Shown in pieces: positions 16,263 through 26,026 of a DNA stretch of 64,000 nucleotides (the first letter of the stretch is position 1; every line of letters begins with the position of its first letter). The translations under genes and the position numbers were made by a program. This DNA comes from Alistipes shahii WAL 8301. GTDB taxonomy: Bacteria > Bacteroidota > Bacteroidia > Bacteroidales > Rikenellaceae. The stretch spans positions 682,001-746,000 of the forward strand of contig NZ_CP102253.1 of assembly GCF_025145845.1 (NCBI RefSeq), in the 5' to 3' direction. Below the pieces are notes generated by a model. It was not told the DNA's origin, made no database searches, and was given only the letters and a program-made list of their open reading frames with translations.

Positions 16263-18269
16263 TTACTTGTTATACTTGATAGATACGTGGCCCAGCCGGT
16301 TCGTGGCGTTGGGCACGACCGACGACTTGCCGTCGGTTCCGGTCAGGCTGGCGCAGCGCAGACGAATGCTGACCGACGCCTTGTCCTGCAAAGCGGCGGG
16401 CAGGGCGAAGTCGAAGACCTTGAAGCCGGGCATGTAATGAGGCAGCGCATTTTTCGAGTCGCACTGGCCGATGACGGTATAGCTGCCGCCCGGAACGGCC
16501 GTCCACGACGTACCGTCGGTCGAATATTCGACTACGAAATCGCGCGGTCCGGTAGCCAGCAGCGAATTGGTCTCGATCTGCAACGACAGCTGCGAACGGA
16601 TTCCCGAGGTCGAGACGTTGCTGATAAGCCAGTAGGTGTCCGTATCCCACAGCGCCGAATACATACCGCCGCCCTTGACCGTATTGGCCGTACCCTGACC
16701 GTTCGAGTCGACGTCGCCGCGCGGCTTGTTGCCGAAATAAATGCGGCCGCTGCCGGCGAGGAAGGCGTTGTAGAAACCGTCGGCATTGCTCTTGTAGAGC
16801 GAGGCGGACGCCGGGCCGGTCGTCGGGGCGACGTGGGTCACGCCCTCCTTGAATCCGGCGGGTTTGACACAGGTCCACTCGACGAGCACCTTGCTGAAGC
16901 TGTTCTCGCGCGAAGGGTCGAGGGCGATCTCCGCCTGGGTGAGGTGACGGATCTGGAAAGCGCCCATCTCCCCGAAATTGGAGTTGTACTCGCGGGTCAG
17001 GATGCCCGTGACGGTTCCCGAACCCATCGGCAGCGAATGACGGCGGTAATCCACGCCGAAATTGGTCAACATGTACAGATGGTCGCCGTTGATATCGCGC
17101 AGGCACGTGCCGTAGTACTTGGTGAGATTCTTGCCGTAGACATTGACGCCGCCGCCGGATACATAGTACTCGTCGTAGTTGACAAGACCGCCGTAAGGCA
17201 TCGCGATCTCCACGTCGCGCAGCCGGACCAGCGAGAAAAGCATCTCGTCGGTCAGATCGCGGATGTAAACCTCGCGGGGCTGTACGGGCGAACCGGCCTC
17301 TTTCTGCATGATATGTTCGGCGGCGATACCCGTGAAAACTTTATAGGTGAACGTCCCTTCGGCAACCTCCTTCACGGTGCTGCCCAGCAGCCAGAGCCGG
17401 ACACGGTCGTTGCGGGCGACGCCCAGGTCGATCGTCGACTCGAAGAGCAGCGCACGGCCTTCGGCGTCCTGAATCGAATAACGCCGATTCGGGAAGTTGG
17501 CATTGCGTCCGTCGAGCACGATCTGTCCCGTGACGTAGACGTTTTCCTCCACGTCGCCGGTCCCGAGGGCTGCCGCAAAGGCGAAGTCCTTTTCCGTGGC
17601 GGCAGAGGGATTCATGCTGAAAGACTGGGTGATACGTACGGCCGCTTCGGTCGTGCGGCCGAACTCATCCTGATAGAGGAGCGAAATCACCGCGATGCGC
17701 CGTTCAGACGAGCCGTTCTCCCCGGCGTCGAATGCGAGTTTTCCGTCGGCGAGGGTCAGGTTTTCGATCCATGCCCCGCCTTCCTCGTCCCCGTAGCTGA
17801 CCGAGAGGTCGATGCCCGAATCGACGGACGTTTCAACGGCGATTTCGTGGTGTGCTGCCGTGGCGGAAATCGGCAGGGCTTCGGTTTCGAGACGGATATA
17901 CGACTCGACGGGCATTTGCGAAAGGATGAACGAGTCGCTGGCGTCGCCCGAGAGCGTCGTGGCCGTAATGACGGCCGTACGCTTCTCGGTCATCGAGGTA
18001 TTCTCCGAGTAGGTGATGATCACCGAGGCGCTTTTGGCGCCCTTCGTCAGGTTGAGTGTGAACCAGTCCGCGTCGCTGTGGAGTTTCCACGACGTGTCCG
18101 AACGCAGGATGAAAGAGGCGGTGCTGCTCTCGGGGCCGATGACGACCTCGGGCTTGTCGAAATGCAGCGTGGAGGTCTCGTCGTCGTCCGAACAGCCGCA
18201 GAAGAGCGCCGCGGCGCTCAACACGACCGCCGTACGGGCGATAAACCGCTTGATGAAGTATGTGTTCAT
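16263..18269 (-). CDS. BACON and DUF5689-like domain surface lipoprotein
   Basis: 668 residues. The lipobox region is LFCGC (about Cys26) followed by SDDDE. Residues about 35-115 match a BACON domain (DTSWKLHSDADWFTLNLTKG). A second similar sandwich follows to about 215. Residues about 225-450 resemble DUF5689, an OB-fold-like region (VYVTGQIVLDGRNANFPNRRYSIQDAEGRALLFE). The C-terminal part (about 470-668) is a beta-rich, discoidin-like region. No active site is visible, so a binding role is likely. It lies between the EEP nuclease gene and the lamin-tail-like lipoprotein gene, 11 bases from the latter. DUF5689 assignment is from memory of the pattern. Confidence 0.8.
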   Translation of the reverse strand: MNTYFIKRFIARTAVVLSAAALFCGCSDDDETSTLHFDKPEVVIGPESSTASFILRSDTSWKLHSDADWFTLNLTKGAKSASVIITYSENTSMTEKRTAVITATTLSGDASDSFILSQMPVESYIRLETEALPISATAAHHEIAVETSVDSGIDLSVSYGDEEGGAWIENLTLADGKLAFDAGENGSSERRIAVISLLYQDEFGRTTEAAVRITQSFSMNPSAATEKDFAFAAALGTGDVEENVYVTGQIVLDGRNANFPNRRYSIQDAEGRALLFESTIDLGVARNDRVRLWLLGSTVKEVAEGTFTYKVFTGIAAEHIMQKEAGSPVQPREVYIRDLTDEMLFSLVRLRDVEIAMPYGGLVNYDEYYVSGGGVNVYGKNLTKYYGTCLRDINGDHLYMLTNFGVDYRRHSLPMGSGTVTGILTREYNSNFGEMGAFQIRHLTQAEIALDPSRENSFSKVLVEWTCVKPAGFKEGVTHVAPTTGPASASLYKSNADGFYNAFLAGSGRIYFGNKPRGDVDSNGQGTANTVKGGGMYSALWDTDTYWLISNVSTSGIRSQLSLQIETNSLLATGPRDFVVEYSTDGTSWTAVPGGSYTVIGQCDSKNALPHYMPGFKVFDFALPAALQDKASVSIRLRCASLTGTDGKSSVVPNATNRLGHVSIKYNK

Positions 18270-18299
18270 TGTTCAGTTTCTTTTAGGCATGGATATACG

Positions 18300-19241
18300 T
18301 TATTTGGCAAAGGACCACTCGATGACCACCGGAAAATGGTCCGAAGGGTACTTCTGCGAATACGAGGTGTTGACAATCGCCCACGACTGCACCTTCGTCC
18401 GGCCCTTGGTCACGAAAATATGGTCGATGCGCGAAGCCTTGGCCGGAGGTGTGGAGATATACTTGTAACCGTTGTAGGAGGGCCAGTCGGCGTTGACCTT
18501 ATCGGTCGTACGGGCATAGCTGTCCACCAGCGTCCCGGAGGTAACGATCGTGTTGTAGACGTTGGTCTGCTGGTTCGAGTTGAAGTCACCGGTGCAGAAG
18601 GCCGGGGTCTTTCCGGCGATCTCCGCGACCTTCTCGATCAGCAGCTTGGCGCTCTCGGCCCGGGCGACGGTTCCGATATGGTCGAAATGCGAGTTGAAGT
18701 GGAAGAACTCCTTGCCCGTGGCCTTCACGCGGAAATGCGCCCAATTGCACATGCGCGGGGAATAGGAGTCGGAGAATTTCGTATTGGGAACGTTGGGCGT
18801 CTCCGAATACCAGAACGAACCGCTTTCGAGCACTTCGAATTTGTCGGTCTTGTAGAATATCGGATTGAAATGACGGCGCTCCACATTGTCTTCGCCCGTC
18901 ACGCTCGTGCCGATCCAGGTGTATCCGGGAAGGGCGGCGGCCATATCCTCGATCTGGAACTTGTAGGGTTCCTGCGCACCGAAGATGTCGAAATCCTCGG
19001 CTTCGAGCAGCCGGCAGACGATCTCCTTGCGGTTCTCCCAGCGTCCGGCCTCCTCGTTGCGGTTGTCGTACTGGATGTTGTAGCTCGCCACGCGGATGGG
19101 TTCGAGCCATTCCAGCTGTGTGCCGCCGTTGCCGCCGCCGTCGTCGTCCGAACTGCACGAGAGGGCCGAGGAGCTGAACAGCAGAAGTCCGCAAAAAAGG
19201 GTCGATTTCAGAAGTCGGTTCGTAATATGGAAAGTATTCAT
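18300..19241 (-). CDS. Endonuclease/exonuclease/phosphatase-family lipoprotein
   Basis: 313 residues with lipobox ALSC (Cys29) and an acidic SSDDD tail after it, so probably exported to the cell surface. All EEP catalytic motifs are present: Asn55 (SYNIQ), Glu91 (AQEP), Asn183/His185 (NSHFDH), Asp219/Asn221 (GDFN), Asp273 (RIDH) and Ser-Asp-His at 300-302. The family cleaves phosphoester bonds in DNA, RNA or small phosphodiesters; the exact substrate is not readable. It sits 15 bases after the SusD gene and is the only hydrolase of this SusCD locus, which argues that the locus imports nucleic-acid or phosphoester breakdown products. Confidence 0.93.
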   Translation of the reverse strand: MNTFHITNRLLKSTLFCGLLLFSSSALSCSSDDDGGGNGGTQLEWLEPIRVASYNIQYDNRNEEAGRWENRKEIVCRLLEAEDFDIFGAQEPYKFQIEDMAAALPGYTWIGTSVTGEDNVERRHFNPIFYKTDKFEVLESGSFWYSETPNVPNTKFSDSYSPRMCNWAHFRVKATGKEFFHFNSHFDHIGTVARAESAKLLIEKVAEIAGKTPAFCTGDFNSNQQTNVYNTIVTSGTLVDSYARTTDKVNADWPSYNGYKYISTPPAKASRIDHIFVTKGRTKVQSWAIVNTSYSQKYPSDHFPVVIEWSFAK

Positions 19242-19256
19242 GGTGTTTTGCTTTTA

Positions 19257-20801
19257 TCAGTTTTTATATCGGAACGGGAACGGAGCGGGGTTGAAGAGCG
19301 GATCGGAACCCTGCAACAGCCACATCCGTGAATTGCGGTCGTCGCCCTTGTCCAGACGCTTGATCGCCTCGGAAACCTGCGCATTGTTGTTGTCGATCTC
19401 CGACTGCGGATAGCGGTAGCGCAGAGGCAGGTAGCCGTCGTTGTAAATCTGGTCGGTGTTGTGCGTCAGGTAGGCCGAGAAATCGGGATAGCCCGTACGG
19501 CGCAGTTCGAAATAGGCCTCGTTGCCGCCCTGCATGAAGAAATTGAGGTATTTTTCCGTGATGATCTTACCCAGTTTTTCGGTGTCGCTGCCCTTGAACT
19601 GCACCTTTTCGTGCCCCAGGTAGGCCCGGGTGTCGGCAGAACTCACCCCCAGGAACTCATGCGCAGCGCGGATGCCGTTCAGGTAATGGGTCTCCGGATC
19701 GTCGTCGGTCCAGCCCCGCAGGGCGGCTTCGGCGAGGATGAATTCCTGCTCGGGATAGCCGATGTTCATGGCCGAAGGACCGACCGGCTCCAGATACCAT
19801 TTCGACTTCAGGCGCGACTGCGACCCGTCTTCCATGTCGGTATTGTTGTTGTCGCCCGTAGCGCCGGGATTGGGAATGACGCCCTTGTAATTCGCAAGGT
19901 CCGTGGGATCGGCATTCTTGCCGTCCAGCTTGATCATCATTTCGGCCAGTTTCGGCAGGCGCATGTCCCCGCGCTCCCGCATCCAGTCGACGACGAACTT
20001 GGAGATCCGGTACGACGAAACGAAATTGTTGTCGTTGTAATACTTGTAATTCTCCATATTGCCCTTTTCGTCGCGGATGGCGCTGTCGGACAACGCCCCC
20101 ATGATCGGGTTGCCCTCCGGATCGCCGACGATGCCGGCGAACAGTTCGCCGACACGCTCCCCGGCGATGGTCTGCTTCATCGAGCAGTTGATCAGGATGC
20201 GCAGGCGGTAAAGATTGATCAGCTGACGCCACTTGCGAATGTCGCCGCCGAAGATCACATCGCCGTCGATTTTGGTATTGTCGTAGTCCCCCAGAGCCTC
20301 GTTGGCCGCTGCAAGCTCCCGCAGCAACCCGGCCACGATCTCCTCCTGGGGATCGTATTTGGGCGAAAAGTTCGGATCGTCGAAGCGTCCCTGCGCAGCC
20401 TCGGTGTAAGGCACGTCGCCGAACAGTCGGGTGGTGTCGAAAATCCAGCTGGCACGGAAATATGCCGCAAGGTGGATGTAACGGGGATCGTTGAGGCGTT
20501 CGGCTTCGCGGACCATGTCGTAGCACCAGGTCACACGGCGGTATTCGCTGATGAAATTGCGGCGCTGGAAGTTGAAATGGCCGCCGCCACCGCGCTGATC
20601 CCACTGCCAGGCCAGCCGGTAGGGCTGCACACCGTAGTATTCGATGCCGAAAGTCGTGATGCAGAGCTGTGTGAGGATGGTTTTCGGATGCACCTGCGTC
20701 GGCTTGTTCACGTCCTGGCTCACCTCGTCCATGGTCAGGTCGCAGGAAACGAACACCAACGGCAGGACGAAAAATATCGAGAGAAAGCGTTTCATATTCA
20801 T
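19257..20801 (-). CDS. SusD/RagB-family outer-membrane lipoprotein (SusD-like type 2)
   Basis: 514 residues; lipobox FVSC (about Cys20), then DLTMDEVSQDVNKPTQV. The helical tetratricopeptide-like core contains the RLFGDVPYTEAAQG motif and the C-terminal ITEKYLNFFMQGGNEAYFELRRTGYP block characteristic of this family. It would form the lid over the preceding SusC barrel and bind the imported ligand. The gap to the SusC gene is 7 bases. The length and the NKPTQVHP start fit the RagB/SusD-like 2 group rather than starch SusD. Confidence 0.93.
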   Translation of the reverse strand: MNMKRFLSIFFVLPLVFVSCDLTMDEVSQDVNKPTQVHPKTILTQLCITTFGIEYYGVQPYRLAWQWDQRGGGGHFNFQRRNFISEYRRVTWCYDMVREAERLNDPRYIHLAAYFRASWIFDTTRLFGDVPYTEAAQGRFDDPNFSPKYDPQEEIVAGLLRELAAANEALGDYDNTKIDGDVIFGGDIRKWRQLINLYRLRILINCSMKQTIAGERVGELFAGIVGDPEGNPIMGALSDSAIRDEKGNMENYKYYNDNNFVSSYRISKFVVDWMRERGDMRLPKLAEMMIKLDGKNADPTDLANYKGVIPNPGATGDNNNTDMEDGSQSRLKSKWYLEPVGPSAMNIGYPEQEFILAEAALRGWTDDDPETHYLNGIRAAHEFLGVSSADTRAYLGHEKVQFKGSDTEKLGKIITEKYLNFFMQGGNEAYFELRRTGYPDFSAYLTHNTDQIYNDGYLPLRYRYPQSEIDNNNAQVSEAIKRLDKGDDRNSRMWLLQGSDPLFNPAPFPFRYKN

Positions 20802-20808
20802 ATCCGTA

Positions 20809-23800
20809 TTAGAGTTTGAGGGTAAGATTGAAGCCGATCATGCGTTCGGTCGGATAGGAGAAATTCTTGTAAGCCGCATCGGGGTCTTCGTTGTCGAGCT
20901 TCTTCCAGATGAGCAGGTTGGTGCCGATAACGGAGAGTTCGAGCCCCTTGAAAATCCGGCTGCCGGAGAGCAAATCCGAAAAATCGTAGCCGACGGACAT
21001 CGTGCGGAGTTTGATGAAATCGCCCTTGAAAAGGTTGTAACCCATCGTGTAGGGACCGTTGAGCTTACCCATGTAGCCGATCCAGCTTTTGAAATAGACG
21101 GGCGTAGTCGAAGGGGCGTAGCCGCGCGTATCGTAGAGCACGTTGCCGTGATCGTCATACTCGATGTCGCCGTCGACCACCACCACGGCGTTCGAAGGGA
21201 TGTACGACGGAGTTTTCGTCCAGTCCAGCTCCCGCTCGGGAGCGGCCGTGAGCTTGTGGGTTCCGGCTTCGATCATACGGGCGTTGAGGTCTGAACGGAT
21301 GACACCGCCGACACGGCCCGCGATGTCGAACGACAGGCTCCAGTTGCGGTAACGCAGCGTCGACGAGATGCCGAACTCCCAATCGGCGCCGGCATAGCCG
21401 ATCACACGCTTGAAGGGGTCTTCGATGGGACGCCCGTTGTTCTCGAAAACGATGAAATTGCCCTGCGGATCACGCTGCCAGACACTCTCGTAGAGCGCAT
21501 CGGCACGGTCGCCCACCTTGAGGTTGTTGTAGTTATAGGCCCCGTTGTAAATCTTGTCGAGGTACTTACGGGTCTGGAACCAGTTGAAGCTGATGTCCCA
21601 TTTCCAATCCTTGGTTTTGATCGGCGTGGCCCCGACCATCAGTTCGTATCCTTCACGGCGGTAGTCGTTGCCGTTGGTGAGCATCTCCTCGTAGCCGCTC
21701 GACTGGTTGATGTCGACCTTCTGGATCTGGCCCTCGTCGTAGGTGCGGTAATAGCTGAAGTCGAAACGCAGGCGGCTGCCGAAAAAGCGCAGGTCCGTGC
21801 CGACCTCGAACGAACTCGTGAAATAGGGTTTGATATTGGGATCGATGATCGTGGTCGGAGGCGTGAACGCGGCATTGCCGTCCCAGTAGGTATTGAACGA
21901 ATAGGTGTCCTGCAACATGTAGACGGTCGACTGGTCGAACCCGACCTTGGCCCACGAGGCGCGGACTTTCCAGAAGGAAACAGCCTTCGGAAGCTTGACC
22001 GCCTCGGTGATCAGTGCGCTGAACGCCACCGACGGATAGAAAAAGGAGCGGTTGTTCTTGTTGAGCGTCGACGACCAGTCGTTGCGGCCGGTGAACGAAA
22101 GGTAGAATGCATCGCGGTAACCCAGCGTGACGGACCCGTAAGCGCCGGCCATGCGGCGGCGTTCGATCTTCGAAGTGGTCGACGGGGTGTTCTGCGAGTT
22201 GGAAAGGTTGTAGAGATCGGGCTGCTGGAGTCCGCCCTCGGTCGTCGAAAAGAGGTAATTGCGCTGGTAGTTGAAGAGCGAAACACCCAGCATGGCGTCG
22301 AGGTCGAACTCCCCGAACCGTTTCTTGTACGAGAGCATGGCGTCGAGGTTGACGTCGACGCGGCGGTCGCTGCCGACCGAATAGAGACCGCGGTCGTTGC
22401 CCACCCAGGCGTAAGGTTTGCACTCCTCCTGGTTCTGGTGTTTGGAGTCGGTGGCGGCCTTGACCATGAAATTGAGGTCGTCGGTGATGTCGTAGTCCAG
22501 CGACGCCGAAGCGATCAGTTCGGGTTCGCTGTAAGGACGCGTGTACTCCTCGGCCACAAACCAGGGATTGTTGAACCACACGTGGTTCCAGTTACGCTGG
22601 GCGTAGCCTTCCTGCCCCTCCTCCCAGTAATTGCGCAGATCGCGGATGTCGTTGTTGGCGCCCATATACACCAGAATGTTGTAATACGGATGCGAATTGC
22701 CGTAACCGGACCAGGGACGGTTTTTGGAATAGGTATAGTTGTAGATCATGCTGGCATTGATATGCAGCTTCCTGGTGATGTTGTAGTTGGCCGCCATATT
22801 GACGCCGAAGCGCTTGAGATCGGTGTTGGGAGTCTGCCCCCGGCGGTAGAGCTGGTTGAGGCTGATGCGGAACGACCCCTCCTTGAATTTATGGGAGATG
22901 CTGACGTTGTTGCTCGTGGTGAGGCCCTGTTGCAGAAAATTGCGGAAATTGTCCTTGTGGGAGACGAAAGGCGTCGGAATCCGCTTCCCCGTCTTGGGGT
23001 CGATCGGGCTGTTGTACTGTACGGTCTCGAAATAACCGCTCGGCGTGGTGGGGTCCTTCTGGTCGAGTTTCGGGCCCCAGGTCCACAGACCGTCGTATAC
23101 GCCGCCGCCCTTGCCGTCGAGGTAGGAATACTGGCCGAAATCGCCCGTACCGTAGATGCTCTGCTGCTCGGGCAGGGTGAGGTACCCGGCGGTGAACATC
23201 GTCGAGGAGTTGAGCGTGATCTCGGTCTTCTCGCCGATGTCGTCGCCTGTCTTGGTAGTAATCAGGATCGCACCGTTGGCGCCGCGCGAACCGTAAAGCA
23301 CGGCCGCCTGCGGACCTTTCAGGACCGTGATCGATTCGATGTCGTCCGACGAAACGCCGCGGTAATAGGTCACGGGCGTTCCGTTGATGACGTAGATCGG
23401 GGTCTCGCCACGCAGCTTGATCGGAGGATCTTCCAGAATGCCGGCGCGGGTATTGACCGTAAGTCCGGCAACCTTGCCGTTCAGGGCGTTGATCGGATTA
23501 TCGGTCTTCACCTTGTCGAAAGCGTCGGAGTTGACCTGCTGGAGCGAATATCCCAGGCTCTTCTCGGCTTTCTTGATGCCGAGGGCCGTGACCACGACCG
23601 TTTCCAGCGAAATGTCCGACGGTTCGAGACGGATGTCCACACGGGTCTGCACGCCGACATGCGTCCGCTGGGTCTTGTAGCCGATATAACTGAACGAAAC
23701 GGACGCCCCGACCGGGACGCTGATGCGGTAGTTGCCGTCGGCATCGGTGACGCATCCGTTGGTGGTTCCCTCCTGGATGACCGTGACGCCGACGAACGGC

Positions 23801-24225
23801 ATGCCCTTTTCATCGGTAACACGCCCCGTCAGGGCCACCGGCCGGGAATCGGTTCCGGGTGTTCCGGCAGACCGCGCTGCGGACTGTCCGATGATGACAT
23901 GGCGGCCCTTGACGGTATAGGTCAGCGAAGTGCGCGCCAATGCCAGATCCATCACCTCCTGGATCGAGGCGTCGGCGACCTTCACCGAAACACGGATGTC
24001 CGCCACATCCTGGTCCTTGTAATTGAACAGATAGTCGCTGGAGGCTTCTACCTGACGGAAAAGCTGCACGAGCGTCACCTCCTGTCGGGTATCCACGGTG
24101 ATTTTCCGTTCCTGGGCGTGAACGACCGTCGTGCCCAGCAACAGCATGCACACGACCGCACGGCGCAGGACGGTGCGCAAGCAGCGTGTCTTCTGAAAAA
24201 ATGCGTTGGTAAAGTTTGGTTTCAT
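20809..24225 (-). CDS. SusC/RagA-family TonB-linked outer-membrane transporter with STN domain
   Basis: 1138 residues. Signal peptide to about 38 (ending VHAQ), STN domain at about 45-112 (VTLVQLFRQVEASSDYLFNY), CNA-B domain at about 127-205 (TGRVTDEKGMPFVGVTVIQEG), SusC signature TVVVTALGIKKAEKSLGYS, plug with IESITVLKGPQAAVLYGSRG, then a long barrel ending GFNLTLKL. It partners the SusD-like protein and signals to the upstream FecR. The co-operonic EEP enzyme suggests nucleotide- or phosphate-containing ligands (inference). Confidence 0.95.
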   Translation of the reverse strand: MKPNFTNAFFQKTRCLRTVLRRAVVCMLLLGTTVVHAQERKITVDTRQEVTLVQLFRQVEASSDYLFNYKDQDVADIRVSVKVADASIQEVMDLALARTSLTYTVKGRHVIIGQSAARSAGTPGTDSRPVALTGRVTDEKGMPFVGVTVIQEGTTNGCVTDADGNYRISVPVGASVSFSYIGYKTQRTHVGVQTRVDIRLEPSDISLETVVVTALGIKKAEKSLGYSLQQVNSDAFDKVKTDNPINALNGKVAGLTVNTRAGILEDPPIKLRGETPIYVINGTPVTYYRGVSSDDIESITVLKGPQAAVLYGSRGANGAILITTKTGDDIGEKTEITLNSSTMFTAGYLTLPEQQSIYGTGDFGQYSYLDGKGGGVYDGLWTWGPKLDQKDPTTPSGYFETVQYNSPIDPKTGKRIPTPFVSHKDNFRNFLQQGLTTSNNVSISHKFKEGSFRISLNQLYRRGQTPNTDLKRFGVNMAANYNITRKLHINASMIYNYTYSKNRPWSGYGNSHPYYNILVYMGANNDIRDLRNYWEEGQEGYAQRNWNHVWFNNPWFVAEEYTRPYSEPELIASASLDYDITDDLNFMVKAATDSKHQNQEECKPYAWVGNDRGLYSVGSDRRVDVNLDAMLSYKKRFGEFDLDAMLGVSLFNYQRNYLFSTTEGGLQQPDLYNLSNSQNTPSTTSKIERRRMAGAYGSVTLGYRDAFYLSFTGRNDWSSTLNKNNRSFFYPSVAFSALITEAVKLPKAVSFWKVRASWAKVGFDQSTVYMLQDTYSFNTYWDGNAAFTPPTTIIDPNIKPYFTSSFEVGTDLRFFGSRLRFDFSYYRTYDEGQIQKVDINQSSGYEEMLTNGNDYRREGYELMVGATPIKTKDWKWDISFNWFQTRKYLDKIYNGAYNYNNLKVGDRADALYESVWQRDPQGNFIVFENNGRPIEDPFKRVIGYAGADWEFGISSTLRYRNWSLSFDIAGRVGGVIRSDLNARMIEAGTHKLTAAPERELDWTKTPSYIPSNAVVVVDGDIEYDDHGNVLYDTRGYAPSTTPVYFKSWIGYMGKLNGPYTMGYNLFKGDFIKLRTMSVGYDFSDLLSGSRIFKGLELSVIGTNLLIWKKLDNEDPDAAYKNFSYPTERMIGFNLTLKL

Positions 24226-24402
24226 TGTTTCCGGGTTGGAAGTTTAAAGGTATTGGTACGTTGCCGCGATCGGGGCATCGGACCGAAGCAGAACGGCATC
24301 CGTTCGGGCGGAAGCCGCAAAAATCGGAAAGGCGAAGACAGGGATCTTGTCAGTTCATAGGCATCGGAAAATTTAGGAGTTCGGTATTATCGGGTTGGAT
24401 TT

Positions 24403-25413
24403 TCAGCGTTTGGTAACGAAATAGACATTGTCGAGTTTGCTCCACTCCATGCCGGTCTGGCGGCTCACGATGTCGAGCGCCTGCTCGACGGACAGCCGTG
24501 TTTCGAGCGCACCTGAAAAGCGGGTCCGGCCGACGTCTCCCGCATCGGTGATGATGCGGACGTCGTAACGCGCGGAGAGTTGTTCGAGGAGCTCCTCCAG
24601 AGTGAGCGATTTGTAGCGGAACAGATTGTCCTTCCAGGCGGTCGTGATCTCGGGATCGAATTCGCTGACGGTGATTTCGCCGCTCCCGACATGATAAACG
24701 GCCCGGCGCGAAGGCGTCAACCGCAGATTCTGATTTCCGGCGCGGAACGCGACCGACCCTTCGACCAGCGAAGCGCTGACAATGCCCTCTTCAGTCCGGT
24801 TGCTGGCATCGAAAGTCGTGCCCAGCACGGAGACCTGCACATCGCCCATCTCGACAACGAATCGTTTGTCCGGCATCTTCTCGACTTCGAAAAAGCCCTT
24901 GCCGACAAGCCGCACGTTCCGCTCGTCCCTGCCGAAATCACCGTCGTACTCCAAACGGCTCTCCTTATCGAGGGTAATGCGGCTGCCATCGGGCAGCTCG
25001 AACGACGAAATGCTGCTGCCCGTGATGAAGGCGAACCTTTCGGCAGCACGGGGACCGGACAGCGCCCATCCGCAGAACAGTCCCACGGCCAGCATGGCGG
25101 CCATCGACGCATAACGCCCCATACGAGTGGCGAGCAGGCGCAGCATGCCGCTCCTGCGCGATTCGGAGCCGGCAGCGATCCGCCGCTGCAATTTCCGGAA
25201 CTCCCGCTCCGGGTCAATGCTGCGGGTCGTCGTCACGCGGGCGTTCCAATAGCTCCTGATCCGAGCGTATTCCTCTTCATGCGCGGGATCGGCGGCCCGC
25301 CAGGCGGCGAGGGCTTCGCGTTCACCGGCCGGGCAAACCTCCGTGAGATCACGGACAAGCCGGGCGTTGAGTTCCTTTTCCGAAAGGGTGCGTATGTCTG
25401 TTTTTGATTTCAT
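24403..25413 (-). CDS. FecR-family anti-sigma factor
   Basis: 336 residues: a cytoplasmic sigma-binding N-terminus with EREALAAWRAADPAHEEEYARI, a membrane helix at about 100-118 (YASMAAMLAVGLFCGWAL), a periplasmic FecR domain (SSFELPDGSRITLDKESRLEY and KGFFEVEKMPDKRFVVEMGD) and a C-terminal DUF4974-like domain (LTLEELLEQLSARYDVRI). It lies between the sigma gene and SusC. The 45-base gap before its ATG holds a copy of the same 33-base motif found upstream of the sigma gene, so it may have its own autoregulated promoter. Confidence 0.93.
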   Translation of the reverse strand: MKSKTDIRTLSEKELNARLVRDLTEVCPAGEREALAAWRAADPAHEEEYARIRSYWNARVTTTRSIDPEREFRKLQRRIAAGSESRRSGMLRLLATRMGRYASMAAMLAVGLFCGWALSGPRAAERFAFITGSSISSFELPDGSRITLDKESRLEYDGDFGRDERNVRLVGKGFFEVEKMPDKRFVVEMGDVQVSVLGTTFDASNRTEEGIVSASLVEGSVAFRAGNQNLRLTPSRRAVYHVGSGEITVSEFDPEITTAWKDNLFRYKSLTLEELLEQLSARYDVRIITDAGDVGRTRFSGALETRLSVEQALDIVSRQTGMEWSKLDNVYFVTKR

Positions 25414-25421
25414 GTCTTATG

Positions 25422-25454
25422 GATTAAGTACCGGAAACGGCGGAATGTTCTTAA
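25422..25454 (-). promoter_or_regulatory. Repeated motif copy B, putative ECF promoter before fecR
   Basis: On the plus strand it reads GATTAAGTACC, 14 bases, GTTCTTAA. Read in the direction of transcription it is TTAAGAAC-N14-GGTACTTAATC, ending 8 bases before the FecR ATG. The same two blocks with the same 14-base spacing occur at 26027-26059. The spacers differ, so the conserved parts are probably bound by protein. The GAAC element and spacing fit a -35/-10 pair of an ECF sigma factor. Confidence 0.65.
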
Positions 25455-25458
25455 CGGA

Positions 25459-26016
25459 TCAGCAAATATTTTTCTTGCGCAGAGCCTCGCGGATCTTCTG
25501 CACGGCATGGCCCAGGTGCACTTCAAGGGTTTTGACGGAGATATAGAGCGTCTCGGCCGCTTCGCGGTGCGACATCCGGTCCTCGCGCACCAGTTTGAAG
25601 GCCAGCTTGCATTTGGGCGGCAGCGACTCGATGGCACGGTTTATCTCGCGGACGGTCTCGGCGGAAATGCAGTCGTCCTCGGGAGTCGTGCTGGTGCGGG
25701 CGAAAAGGTCCAGCGGCATTTCGTCCAGATTGACGGTGGGCAGGTTGCGTTTCCGGAGATAATTCAATGCCTTGAATTTGGCGATCCGGTAGATATAAGC
25801 ATTGAAATTCCGGATTTCGGGAAGTTCAAGACGGTTCTCCCAGACCGCGAAGAACACATCGGAAGTCAGTTCCATAACAGCCCCGTCATAGCGGACATAC
25901 AATCCGATATAACGGGCTATACGCTTGTAATAAAGCATATAAAGTTCCTGCAAAGCCTCCTGGGAAGCATTGCAGGCCAGGTCGTCGAGGATGTAACGGA
26001 TGTCGGTCGGGTCCAT
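25459..26016 (-). CDS. ECF RNA polymerase sigma factor (SusCD-associated)
   Basis: 185 residues. Region 2 is at about 22-90 (YYKRIARYIGLYVRYDGAVMELTSDVFFAVWENR) and region 4 at about 128-180 (SLPPKCKLAFKLVREDRMSHREAAETLYISVKTLEVHLGHA). It is first in the minus-strand unit with FecR, SusC, SusD and three lipoproteins, and is expected to activate them after FecR release. The motif directly upstream (26027-26059) is repeated before fecR, which suggests positive autoregulation. Confidence 0.93.
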   Translation of the reverse strand: MDPTDIRYILDDLACNASQEALQELYMLYYKRIARYIGLYVRYDGAVMELTSDVFFAVWENRLELPEIRNFNAYIYRIAKFKALNYLRKRNLPTVNLDEMPLDLFARTSTTPEDDCISAETVREINRAIESLPPKCKLAFKLVREDRMSHREAAETLYISVKTLEVHLGHAVQKIREALRKKNIC

Positions 26017-26026
26017 GCTTTCTATT

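Noticed and set aside
16287..19331. 1014-codon plus-strand frame across the BACON and EEP genes
   Set aside because: It crosses several well-supported minus-strand genes and their gaps; the real strand shows lipoboxes and catalytic motifs.
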